Source: Auanema rhodensis (lineage: Eukaryota > Nematoda > Chromadorea > Rhabditida > Rhabditidae). Taken from it: a stretch of 64,000 nt of DNA. A program made the translations under genes and the position numbers. Below, in pieces: positions 50,877 to 63,877 of the stretch; within the stretch, counting starts at the first letter, position 1; the number at the start of each line of letters is the position of its first letter. The notes below the pieces were generated by a model that ran no database searches, was not told the origin of the DNA, and saw only the letters and a list, made by a program, of their open reading frames with translations. The stretch lies in assembly GCA_964057225.1 (NCBI GenBank), contig OZ059894.1, forward strand, positions 18,196,476 through 18,260,475. The letters run 5' to 3'.

Positions 50877-53800
50877 GAGTTACATACCATGTGTACATCA
50901 CGTGTACATTTAATTAGCATGAATTAAAGTTCACGTAAATTTTAAAGTCATGGTTACCATGCACCAATATCCATAAAAATTTGTTTTTAGACTAATATGG
51001 ACATGGGGAATCTAATTATGAAAACCGCATCTCTTTATCTTTCACGGGAAGCGAGTTACATATCATGTGTACATCACGTGTACATTTAATTAGCATAAAT
51101 TAAAGTTCACGTAAATTTCAAACTCATGGTTACCATGCACCAGTATCGATGAAAATTTGTTTTTGGACTAATATGGCCATAGGGAATCTAATTTTGAAAA
51201 CCCCATCTCTTTATCTTTAACAGAAAGCGAGTTACATACCATGTGCACATCACGTGTACATTTAATTAGCATAAATTAAAGTTCACGTAAATTTCAAAGT
51301 CATGGTTACCATGCACCTATATCAATAAAATTTGTTTTCAGTCTAATATGGAAATGGGGAATCTAATTTTGAAAACCGCATCTCTTCATCTTTTACGGGA
51401 AGCGAGTTACATACCATGTGCACATCACGTGTACTATTAATTAGCATAAATTAAAGTTCACGTAAATTTCAAAGTCATGGTTACCATGCACCAGTATAAA
51501 TGAAAATTTGTTTTTGGACTAATATGGCCATAGGGAATCTAATTTTGAAAACCGCATCTCTTTATCTTTCACGGGAAGCGAGTTACATATCATGTGCACA
51601 TCACGTGTACATTTAATTAGCATAAATTAAAGTTCACGTAAATTTCAAAGTCATGGTTACCATGCACCAATATCCATAAAAATTTGTTTTGAGACTAATA
51701 TGGACATGGGGAATCTAATTTTGAAAACCGCATCTTTTTATCTTCAACGGGAAACGAGTTACATATCATGTGTACATCACGTGTACATTTAATTAGCATA
51801 AATTAAAGTTCACGTAAATTTCAAACTCATGGTTACCATGCACCAGTATCAATGAAAATTTGTTTTTGGACTAATATGGCCATAGGGAATCTAATTTTGA
51901 AAACCCCATCTCTTTATCTTTTACAGAAAGCGAGTTACATACCATGTGCACATCGCGTGTACATTTGATTAGCATAAAATAAAGTTCACGTAAATTTCAA
52001 AGTCATGGTTACCATGCACCAATATCCATAAAAATTTGTTTTTAGTTTAATATGGCCATGGGGAATCTAATTTTGAAAACCGCATCTCTTCATCTTTTAC
52101 GGAAAGCGAGTTACATACCATGTGCACATCACGTGTACATTTAATTAGCATAAATTAAAGTTCACGTAAATTTCAAAGTCATGGTTACCATGCACCAGTA
52201 TAAATGAAAATTTGTTTTTGGACTAATATGGCCATAGGGAATCTAATTTTGAAAACCGCATCTCTTTATCTTTCACGGGAAGCGAGTTACATATCATGTG
52301 CACATCACGTGTACATTTAATTAGCATAAATTAAAGTTCACGTAAATTTCAAAGTCATGGTTACCATGCGCCTATATCAATAAAAATTTGTTTTTAGTCT
52401 AATATGGCCATGGGGAATCTAATTATGAAAACCGCATCTCTTTATCTTTCACGGAAAGCGAGTTACATACCATGTGCACATCACGTGTACATTTAATTAG
52501 CATAAATTAAAGTTCACGTAAATTTTAAAGTCATGGTTACCATGCGCCTATATCAATAAAAATTTGTTTTTAGTGTAAAATGGCCATGGGGAATCAAATT
52601 TTGAAAACCGCATCTCTTTATCTTTCACGGGAAGCGAGTTACATATCATGTGCACATCACGTGTACATTTAATTAGCATAAATTAAAGTTCACGTAAATT
52701 TCAAAGTCATGGTTACCATGCACCAGTATAAATGAAAATTTGTTTTTGGACTAATATGGCCATAGGGAATCTAATTTTGAAAACCGCATCTCTTTATCTT
52801 TCAAGGGAGCGAGTTACATATCATGTGCACATCACGTGTACATTTAATTAGCATAAATTAAAGTTCACGTAAATTTCAAAGTCATGGTTACCATGCACCA
52901 GTATAAATGAAAATTTGTTTTTGGACTAATATGGCCATAGGGAATCTAATTTTGAAAACCGCATCTCTTTATCTTTCACGGGAAGCGAGTTACATATCAT
53001 GTGCACATCACGTGTAAATTTAATTAGCATAAATTAAAGTTCACGTAAATTTCAAAGTCATGGTTACCATGCGCCTATATCAATAAAAATTTGTTTTTAG
53101 TCTAATATGGCCATGGGGAATCTAATTTTGAAAACCGTATCTCTTTATCTTTTACGGGAAGCGAGTTACATACTATGTGTGAATCACGTGTACATTTAAT
53201 TAGCATAAATTAAAGTTCACGTAAATTTTAAAGTCATGGTTACCATGCGCCTATATCAATAAAAATTTGTTTTTAGTGTAAAATGGCCATGGGGAATCAA
53301 ATTATGAAAACCGCATCTCTTTATCTTTCACGGAAATAGAGTTACATATCATGTGCACATCACGTGTACATTTAATTAGCATAAATTAAAGTTCACGTAA
53401 ATTTCAAAGTCATGGTTACCATGCACCTATATCAATAAAAATTTGTTTTCAGTCTAATATGGAAATGGGGAATCTAATTTTGAAAACCGCATCTCTTTAT
53501 CTTTCACGGAAAGCGAGTTACATACCATGTGCACATCACGTCTACATTTAATTAGCATAAATTAAAGTTCACGTAAATTTTAAAGTCATGGTTACCATGC
53601 ACCAATATCCATAAAAATTTGTTTTTAGACTAATATGGACATGGGGAATCTAATTTTGAAAATCGCATCTCTTTATCTTTAACGGGAAACGAGTTACAAA
53701 TCATGTGTACATCACGTGTACATTTAATTAGCATAAATTAAAGTTCACGTAAATTTTAAAGTCATGGTTACCATGCACCAATATCCATAAAAATTTGTTT

Positions 53801-56800
53801 TTAGACTAATATGGACATGGAGAATCTAATTTTGTAAACCGCATCTCTTTATCTTTAACGGGAAACGAGTTACATATCATGTGTAGATCACGTGTACATT
53901 TAATTAGCATAAATTAAAGTTCACGTAAATTTTAAAGTCATGGTTACCATGCACCAATATCCATAAAAATTTGTTTTTAGACTAATATGGACATGGGGAA
54001 TCTAATTTTGAAAACCGCATCTCTTTATCTTTAACGGGAAACGAGTTACATATCATGTGTACATCACGTGTACATTTAATTAGCATAAATTAAAGTTCAC
54101 GTAAATTTCAAAGTCATGGTTAACATGCGCCTATATCAATAAAAATTTGTTTTTAGTCTAATATGGCCATGGGGAATCTAATTTTGAAAACCGTATCTCT
54201 TTATCTTTTACGGGAAGCGAGTTACATACCATGTGTGAATCACGTGTACATTTAATTAGCATAAATTAAAGTTCACGTAAATTTTAAAGTCATGGTTACC
54301 ATGCGCCTATATCAATAAAAATTTGTTTTTAGTGTAAAATGGCCATGGGGAATCAAATTATGAAAACCGCATCTCTTTATCTTTCACGGAAATAGAGTTA
54401 CATATCATGTGCACATCACGTGTACATTTAATTAGCATAAATTAAAGTTCACGTAAATTTCAAAGTCATGGTTACCATGCACCTATATCAATAAAAATTT
54501 GTTTTCAGTCTAATATGGAAATGGGGAATCTAATTTTGAAAACCGCATCTCTTTATCTTTCACGGAAAGCGAGTTACATACCATGTGCACATCACATCTA
54601 CATTTAATTAGCATAAATTAAAGTTCACGTAAATTTCAAAGTCATGGTTACCATGCACAAGTATCAATAAAAATTTGTTTTTAGTCTAAAATGGCCATGG
54701 GGAATCTAATTATGAAAACCGCATCTTTTTATCTTTCACGGAAAGAGAGTTACATATCATGTGCACATCACGTGTACATTTAATTAGCATAAATTAAAGT
54801 TCACGTAATATTCAAAGTCATGGTTACCATGCACCTATATCAATAAAAATTTGTTTTCAGTCTAATATGGAAATGGGGAATCTATTTTTGAAAACCGCAT
54901 CTCTTTACCTTTTACGGGAAGCGAGTTACATACCATGTGCACATCACGTGTACATTTAATTAGCATAAATTAAAGTTCACGTAAATTTCAAAGTCATGGT
55001 TACCATGCACCAGTATCAATGAAAATTTGTTTTTGGACTAATATGGCCATAGGGAATCTAATTTTGAAAACGGCATCTCTTCATCTTTGAGTTACATACC
55101 ATGTGTACATCACGTGTACATTAAATTAGCATAAATTAAAGTTCACGTAAATTTCAAAGTCATGGTTACCATGCACCTATATCAATAAAAATTTGTTTTC
55201 AGTCTAATATGGAAATGGGGAATCTAATTTTGAAAACCGCATCTCTTTATCTTTTACGGGAAGCGAGTTACATACCATGTGCACATCACGTGTACATTTA
55301 ATTACCATAAATTAAAGTTCACGTAAATTTCAAAGTCATGGTTACCATGCACCTATATCAATAAAAATTTGTTTTCAGTCTAATATGGAAATGGGAAATC
55401 TAATTTTGAAAACCGCATCTCTTTATCTTTTACGGGAAGCGAGTTACATACCATGTGCACATCACGTGTACATTTAATTAGCATAAATTAAAGTTCACGT
55501 AAATTTCAAAGTCACGGTTACCATGCACCAGTATCAATGAAAATTTGTTTTTGGACCAATATGGCCATAGGGAATCTAATTTTGAAAACCCCATCTCTTT
55601 ATCTTTTACGGAAAGCGAGTTACATATCATGTGCACATCACGTGTACATTTAATTAGCATAAATTAAAGTTCACGTAAATTTCAAAGTCATGGTTACCAT
55701 GCACATATATCAATAAAAATTTGTTTTCAGTCTAATATGGAAATGGGGAATCTAATTTTGAAAACCGCATCTCTTCATCTTTTACGGAAAGCGAGTTACA
55801 TACCATGTGCACATCACGTTTACATTTAATTAGCATAAATTAAAGTTCACGTAAATTTCAAAGTCATGGTTACCATGCACCAGTATAAATGAAAATTTGT
55901 TTTTGGACTAATATGGCCATAGGGAATCTAATTTTGAAAACCCCATCTCTTTATCTTTTACGTAAAGCGAGTTACATATCATGTGCACATCACGTGTACA
56001 TTTAATTAGCATAAATTAAAGTTCACGTAAATTTCAAAGTCATGGTTACCATGCACCAGTATAAATGAAAATTTGTTTTTGGACTAATATGGCCATAGGG
56101 AATCTAATTTTGAAAACCCCATCTCTTTATCTTTTACGGGAAGCGAGTTACATACCATGTGCACATCACGTGTACATTTAATTAGCATAAATTAAAGTTC
56201 ACGTAAACTTCAAAGTCACGGTTACCATGCACCAGTATAAATGAGAATTTGTTTTTGGACTAATATGGCCATAGGGAATCTAATTATGAAAACCGCATCT
56301 CTTTATCTTTCACGGAAAGAGAGTTACATACCATGTGTAAATCACGTGTACATTTAATTAGCATAAATTAAAGTTCACGTAAATTTTAAAGTCATTGTTA
56401 CCATGCACCAATATCCATAAAAATTTGTTTTTAGACTAATATGGACATGGGGAATCTAATTTTGAAAACCGCATCTCTTTATCTTTAACGGGAAACGAGT
56501 TACATATCATGTGTACATCACGTGTACATTTAATTAGCATAAATTAAAGTTCACGTAAATTTCAAAGTCATGGTTACCATGCGCCTATATCAATAAAAAT
56601 TTGTTTTTAGTCTAATATGGCCATGGGGAATCTAATTTTGAAAACCGTATCTCTTTATCTTTTACGGGAAGCGAGTTACATACCATGTGTAAATCACGTG
56701 TACATTTAATTAGCATAAATTAAAGTTCACGTAAATTTTAAAGTCATGGTTACCATGCGCCTATATCAATAAAAATTTGTTTTTAGTGTAAAATGGCCAT

Positions 56801-57552
56801 GGGGAATCAAATTATGAAAACCGCATCTCTTTATCTTTCACGGAAATAGAGTTACATATCATGTGCACATCACGTGTACATTTAATTAGCATAAATTAAA
56901 GTTCACGTAAATTTCAAAGTCATGGTTACCATGCACCTATATCAATAAAAATTTGTTTTCAGTCTAATATGGAAATGGGGAATCTAATTTTGAAAACCGC
57001 ATCTCTTCATCTTTTACGGAAAGCGAGTTACATACCAGGTGCACATCACGTGTACATTTAATTAGCATAAATTAAAGTTCACGTAAATTTCAAAGTCATG
57101 GTTACCATGCACCAGTATAAATGAAAATTTGTTTTTGGACTAATATGGCCATAGGGAATCTAATTTTGAAAACCCCATCTCTTTATCTTTTACGTAAAGC
57201 GAGTTACATATCATGTGCACATCACGTGTACATTTAATTAGCATAAATTAAAGTTCACGTAAATTTCAAAGTCATGGTTACCATGCACCATTATAAATGA
57301 AAATTTGTTTTTGGACTAATATGGCCATAGGGAATCTAATTTTGAAAACCCCATCTCTTTATCTTTTACGGGAAGCGAGTTACATACCATGTGCACATCA
57401 CGTGTAAATTTAATTAGCATAAATTAAAGTTCACGTAAATTTCAAAGTCACGGTTACCATGCACCAGTATAAATGAGAATTTGTTTTTGGACTAATATGG
57501 CCATAGGGAATCTAATTATGAAAACCGCATCTCTTTATCTTTCACGGAAAGA
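50877..57552 (+). repeat. 38-monomer duplication, copy 1 (6676 bp)
   Basis: 37 long and one short monomer, with single-base deletions near 51328 (ATAAAATTTG) and 52803 (CAAGGGAGCG), account for 6676 bp. The unit starts again at 57553. Shared markers: TACTATT (51432 and 58108), CATCGCGTG (51951 and 58627), AGTGTAAAATGG (52571 and 59247), CACGTCTAC (53537 and 60214). It contains mosaic kappa, theta, zeta and gamma-prime monomers and two ATGAGAATTTG monomers 1232 bp apart (56241 and 57473). Confidence 0.9.
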
Positions 57553-60367
57553 GAGTTACATACCATGTGTAAATCACGTGTACATTTAATTAGCATAAAT
57601 TAAAGTTCACGTAAATTTTAAAGTCATGGTTACCATGCACCAATATCCATAAAAATTTGTTTTTAGACTAATATGGACATGGGGAATCTAATTATGAAAA
57701 CCGCATCTCTTTATCTTTCACGGGAAGCGAGTTACATATCATGTGTACATCACGTGTACATTTAATTAGCATAAATTAAAGTTCACGTAAATTTCAAACT
57801 CATGGTTACCATGCACCAGTATCGATGAAAATTTGTTTTTGGACTAATATGGCCATAGGGAATCTAATTTTGAAAACCCCATCTCTTTATCTTTAACAGA
57901 AAGCGAGTTACATACCATGTGCACATCACGTGTACATTTAATTAGCATAAATTAAAGTTCACGTAAATTTCAAAGTCATGGTTACCATGCACCTATATCA
58001 ATAAAATTTGTTTTCAGTCTAATATGGAAATGGGGAATCTAATTTTGAAAACCGCATCTCTTCATCTTTTACGGGAAGCGAGTTACATACCATGTGCACA
58101 TCACGTGTACTATTAATTAGCATAACTTAAAGTTCACGTAAATTTCAAAGTCATGGTTACCATGCACCAGTATAAATGAAAATTTGTTTTTGGACTAATA
58201 TGGCCATAGGGAATCTAATTTTGAAAACCGCATCTCTTTATCTTTCACGGGAAGCGAGTTACATATCATGTGCACATCACGTGTACATTTAATTAGCATA
58301 AATTAAAGTTCACGTAAATTTCAAAGTCATGGTTACCATGCACCAATATCCATAAAAATTTGTTTTGAGACTAATATGGACATGGGGAATCTAATTTTGA
58401 AAACCGCATCTCTTTATCTTCAACGGGAAACGAGTTACATATCATGTGTACATCACGTGTACATTTAATTAGCATAAATTAAAGTTCACGTAAATTTCAA
58501 ACTCATGGTTACCATGCACCAGTATCAATGAAAATTTGTTTTTGGACTAATATGGCCATAGGGAATCTAATTTTGAAAACCCCATCTCTTTATCTTTTAC
58601 AGAAAGCGAGTTACATACCATGTGCACATCGCGTGTACATTTGATTAGCATAAAATAAAGTTCACGTAAATTTCAAAGTCATGGTTACCATGCACCAGTA
58701 TAAATGAAAATTTGTTTTTGGACTAATATGGCCATAGGGAATCTAATTTTGAAAACCGCATCTCTTCATCTTTTACGGAAAGCGAGTTACATACCATGTG
58801 CACATCACGTGTACATTTAATTAGCATAAATTAAAGTTCACGTAAATTTCAAAGTCATGGTTACCATGCACCAGTATAAATGAAAATTTGTTTTTGGACT
58901 AATATGGCCATAGGGAATCTAATTTTGAAAACCGCATCTCTTTATCTTTCACGGGAAGCGAGTTACATATCATGTGCACATCACGTGTACATTTAATTAG
59001 CATAAATTAAAGTTCACGTAAATTTCAAAGTCATGGTTACCATGCGCCTATATCAATAAAAATTTGTTTTTAGTCTAATATGGCCATGGGGAATCTAATT
59101 ATGAAAACCGCATCTCTTTATCTTTCACGGAAAGCGAGTTACATACCATGTGCACATCACGTGTACATTTAATTAGCATAAATTAAAGTTCACGTAAATT
59201 TTAAAGTCATGGTTACCATGCGCCTATATCAATAAAAATTTGTTTTTAGTGTAAAATGGCCATGGGGAATCAAATTTTGAAAACCGCATCTCTTTATCTT
59301 TTACGGGAAGCGAGTTACATATCATGTGCACATCACGTGTACATTTAATTAGCATAAATTAAAGTTCACGTAAATTTCAAAGTCATGGTTACCATGCACC
59401 AGTATAAATGAAAATTTGTTTTTGGACTAATATGGCCATAGGGAATCTAATTTTGAAAACCGCATCTCTTTATCTTTCACGGGAAGCGAGTTACATATCA
59501 TGTGCACATCACGTGTACATTTAATTAGCATAAATTAAAGTTCACGTAAATTTCAAAGTCATGGTTACCATGCACCAGTATAAATGAAAATTTGTTTTTG
59601 GACTAATATGGCCATAGGGAATCTAATTTTGAAAACCGCATCTCTTTATCTTTCACGGGAAGCGAGTTACATATCATGTGCACATCACGTGTAAATTTAA
59701 TTAGCATAAATTAAAGTTCACGTAAATTTCAAAGTCATGGTTACCATGCGCCTATATCAATAAAAATTTGTTTTTAGTCTAATATGGCCATGGGGAATCT
59801 AATTTTGAAAACCGTATCTCTTTATCTTTTACGGGAAGCGAGTTACATACCATGTGTGAATCACGTGTACATTTAATTAGCATAAATTAAAGTTCACGTA
59901 AATTTTAAAGTCATGGTTACCATGCGCCTATATCAATAAAAATTTGTTTTTAGTGTAAAATGGCCATGGGGAATCAAATTATGAAAACCGCATCTCTTTA
60001 TCTTTCACGGAAATAGAGTTACATATCATGTGCACATCACGTGTACATTTAATTAGCATAAATTAAAGTTCACGTAAATTTCAAAGTCATGGTTACCATG
60101 CACCTATATCAATAAAAATTTGTTTTCAGTCTAATATGGAAATGGGGAATCTAATTTTGAAAACCGCATCTCTTTATCTTTCACGGAAAGCGAGTTACAT
60201 ACCATGTGCACATCACGTCTACATTTAATTAGCATAAATTAAAGTTCACGTAAATTTTAAAGTCATGGTTACCATGCACCAATATCCATAAAAATTTGTT
60301 TTTAGACTAATATGGACATGGGGAATCTAATTTTGAAAATCGCATCTCTTTATCTTTAACGGGAAAC

Positions 60368-62127
60368 GAGTTACAAATCATGTGTACATCACGTGTACAT
60401 TTAATTAGCATAAATTAAAGTTCACGTAAATTTTAAAGTCATGGTTACCATGCACCAATATCCATAAAAATTTGTTTTTAGACTAATATGGACATGGAGA
60501 ATCTAATTTTGTAAACCGCATCTCTTTATCTTTAACGGGAAACGAGTTACATATCATGTGTAGATCACGTGTACATTTAATTAGCATAAATTAAAGTTCA
60601 CGTAAATTTTAAAGTCATGGTTACCATGCACCAATATCCATAAAAATTTGTTTTTAGACTAATATGGACATGGGGAATCTAATTTTGAAAACCGCATCTC
60701 TTTATCTTTAACGGGAAACGAGTTACATATCATGTGTACATCACGTGTACATTTAATTAGCATAAATTAAAGTTCACGTAAATTTCAAAGTCATGGTTAA
60801 CATGCGCCTATATCAATAAAAATTTGTTTTTAGTCTAATATGGCCATGGGGAATCTAATTTTGAAAACCGTATCTCTTTATCTTTTACGGGAAGCGAGTT
60901 ACATACCATGTGTGAATCACGTGTACATTTAATTAGCATAAATTAAAGTTCACGTAAATTTTAAAGTCATGGTTACCATGCGCCTATATCAATAAAAATT
61001 TGTTTTTAGTGTAAAATGGCCATGGGGAATCAAATTATGAAAACCGCATCTCTTTATCTTTCACGGAAATAGAGTTACATATCATGTGCACATCACGTGT
61101 ACATTTAATTAGCATAAATTAAAGTTCACGTAAATTTCAAAGTCATGGTTACCATGCACCTATATCAATAAAAATTTGTTTTCAGTCTAATATGGAAATG
61201 GGGAATCTAATTTTGAAAACCGCATCTCTTTATCTTTCACGGAAAGCGAGTTACATACCATGTGCACATCACGTCTACATTTAATTAGCATAAATTAAAG
61301 TTCACGTAAATTTTAAAGTCATGGTTACCATGCACCAATATCCATAAAAATTTGTTTTTAGACTAATATGGACATGGAGAATCTAATTTTGTAAACCGCA
61401 TCTCTTTATCTTTAACGGGAAACGAGTTACATATCATGTGTAGATCACGTGTACATTTAATTAGCATAAATTAAAGTTCACGTAAATTTTAAAGTCATGG
61501 TTACCATGCACCAATATCCATAAAAATTTGTTTTTAGACTAATATGGACATGGGGAATCTAATTTTGAAAACCGCATCTCTTTATCTTTAACGGGAAACG
61601 AGTTACATATCATGTGTACATCACGTGTACATTTAATTAGCATAAATTAAAGTTCACGTAAATTTCAAAGTCATGGTTAACATGCGCCTATATCAATAAA
61701 AATTTGTTTTTAGTCTAATATGGCCATGGGGAATCTAATTTTGAAAACCGTATCTCTTTATCTTTTACGGGAAGCGAGTTACATACCATGTGTGAATCAC
61801 GTGTACATTTAATTAGCATAAATTAAAGTTCACGTAAATTTTAAAGTCATGGTTACCATGCGCCTATATCAATAAAAATTTGTTTTTAGTGTAAAATGGC
61901 CATGGGGAATCAAATTATGAAAACCGCATCTCTTTATCTTTCACGGAAATAGAGTTACATATCATGTGCACATCACGTGTACATTTAATTAGCATAAATT
62001 AAAGTTCACGTAAATTTCAAAGTCATGGTTACCATGCACCTATATCAATAAAAATTTGTTTTCAGTCTAATATGGAAATGGGGAATCTAATTTTGAAAAC
62101 CGCATCTCTTTATCTTTCACGGAAAGC
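60368..62127 (+). repeat. 5-monomer tandem duplication, 880 bp x 2, inside copy 2
   Basis: 60368-61247 and 61248-62127 are consecutive copies of five long monomers carrying GACATGGAGAATC with TTTGTAAACCG, GTGTAGATC, GTTAACATGCG, GTGTGAATC, and kappa. CACGTCTAC at 61270 and 62150 is 880 bp apart. Copy 1 of the 38-monomer unit has this block once, so the doubling happened after the 6.68-kb duplication or was lost from copy 1. Confidence 0.9.
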
Positions 62128-63877
62128 GAGTTACATACCATGTGCACATCACGTCTACATTTAATTAGCATAAATTAAAGTTCACGTAAATTTCAAAGTC
62201 ATGGTTACCATGCACAAGTATCAATAAAAATTTGTTTTTAGTCTAAAATGGCCATGGGGAATCTAATTATGAAAACCGCATCTTTTTATCTTTCACGGAA
62301 AGAGAGTTACATATCATGTGCACATCACGTGTACATTTAATTAGCATAAATTAAAGTTCACGTAATATTCAAAGTCATGGTTACCATGCACCTATATCAA
62401 TAAAAATTTGTTTTCAGTCTAATATGGAAATGGGGAATCTATTTTTGAAAACCGCATCTCTTTACCTTTTACGGGAAGCGAGTTACATACCATGTGCACA
62501 TCACGTGTACATTTAATTAGCATAAATTAAAGTTCACGTAAATTTCAAAGTCATGGTTACCATGCACCAGTATCAATGAAAATTTGTTTTTGGACTAATA
62601 TGGCCATAGGGAATCTAATTTTGAAAACGGCATCTCTTCATCTTTGAGTTACATACCATGTGTACATCACGTGTACATTAAATTAGCATAAATTAAAGTT
62701 CACGTAAATTTCAAAGTCATGGTTACCATGCACCTATATCAATAAAAATTTGTTTTCAGTCTAATATGGAAATGGGGAATCTAATTTTGAAAACCGCATC
62801 TCTTTATCTTTTACGGGAAGCGAGTTACATACCATGTGCACATCACGTGTACATTTAATTACCATAAATTAAAGTTCACGTAAATTTCAAAGTCATGGTT
62901 ACCATGCACCTATATCAATAAAAATTTGTTTTCAGTCTAATATGGAAATGGGAAATCTAATTTTGAAAACCGCATCTCTTTATCTTTTACGGGAAGCGAG
63001 TTACATACCATGTGCACATCACGTGTACATTTAATTAGCATAAATTAAAGTTCACGTAAATTTCAAAGTCACGGTTACCATGCACCAGTATCAATGAAAA
63101 TTTGTTTTTGGACCAATATGGCCATAGGGAATCTAATTTTGAAAACCCCATCTCTTTATCTTTTACGGAAAGCGAGTTACATATCATGTGCACATCACGT
63201 GTACATTTAATTAGCATAAATTAAAGTTCACGTAAATTTCAAAGTCATGGTTACCATGCACATATATCAATAAAAATTTGTTTTCAGTCTAATATGGAAA
63301 TGGGGAATCTAATTTTGAAAACCGCATCTCTTCATCTTTTACGGAAAGCGAGTTACATACCATGTGCACATCACGTGTACATTTAATTAGCATAAATTAA
63401 AGTTCACGTAAATTTCAAAGTCATGGTTACCATGCACCAGTATAAATGAAAATTTGTTTTTGGACTAATATGGCCATAGGGAATCTAATTTTGAAAACCC
63501 CATCTCTTTATCTTTTACGTAAAGCGAGTTACATATCATGTGCACATCACGTGTACATTTAATTAGCATAAATTAAAGTTCACGTAAATTTCAAAGTCAT
63601 GGTTACCATGCACCAGTATAAATGAAAATTTGTTTTTGGACTAATATGGCCATAGGGAATCTAATTTTGAAAACCCCATCTCTTTATCTTTTACGGGAAG
63701 CGAGTTACATACCATGTGCACATCACGTGTACATTTAATTAGCATAAATTAAAGTTCACGTAAACTTCAAAGTCACGGTTACCATGCACCAGTATAAATG
63801 AGAATTTGTTTTTGGACTAATATGGCCATAGGGAATCTAATTATGAAAACCGCATCTCTTTATCTTTCACGGAAAGA

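Noticed and set aside
55478-55660. 60-codon minus-strand ORF
   Set aside because: The same satellite frame, opened by the T to C change at 55557. It is not conserved outside its own duplicated copy.
63035-63217. 60-codon minus-strand ORF identical to that at 55478
   Set aside because: It is the duplicate of the previous one, carried at an offset of 7557 bp by the large tandem duplication. Identity here reflects recent copying, not selection on a protein.
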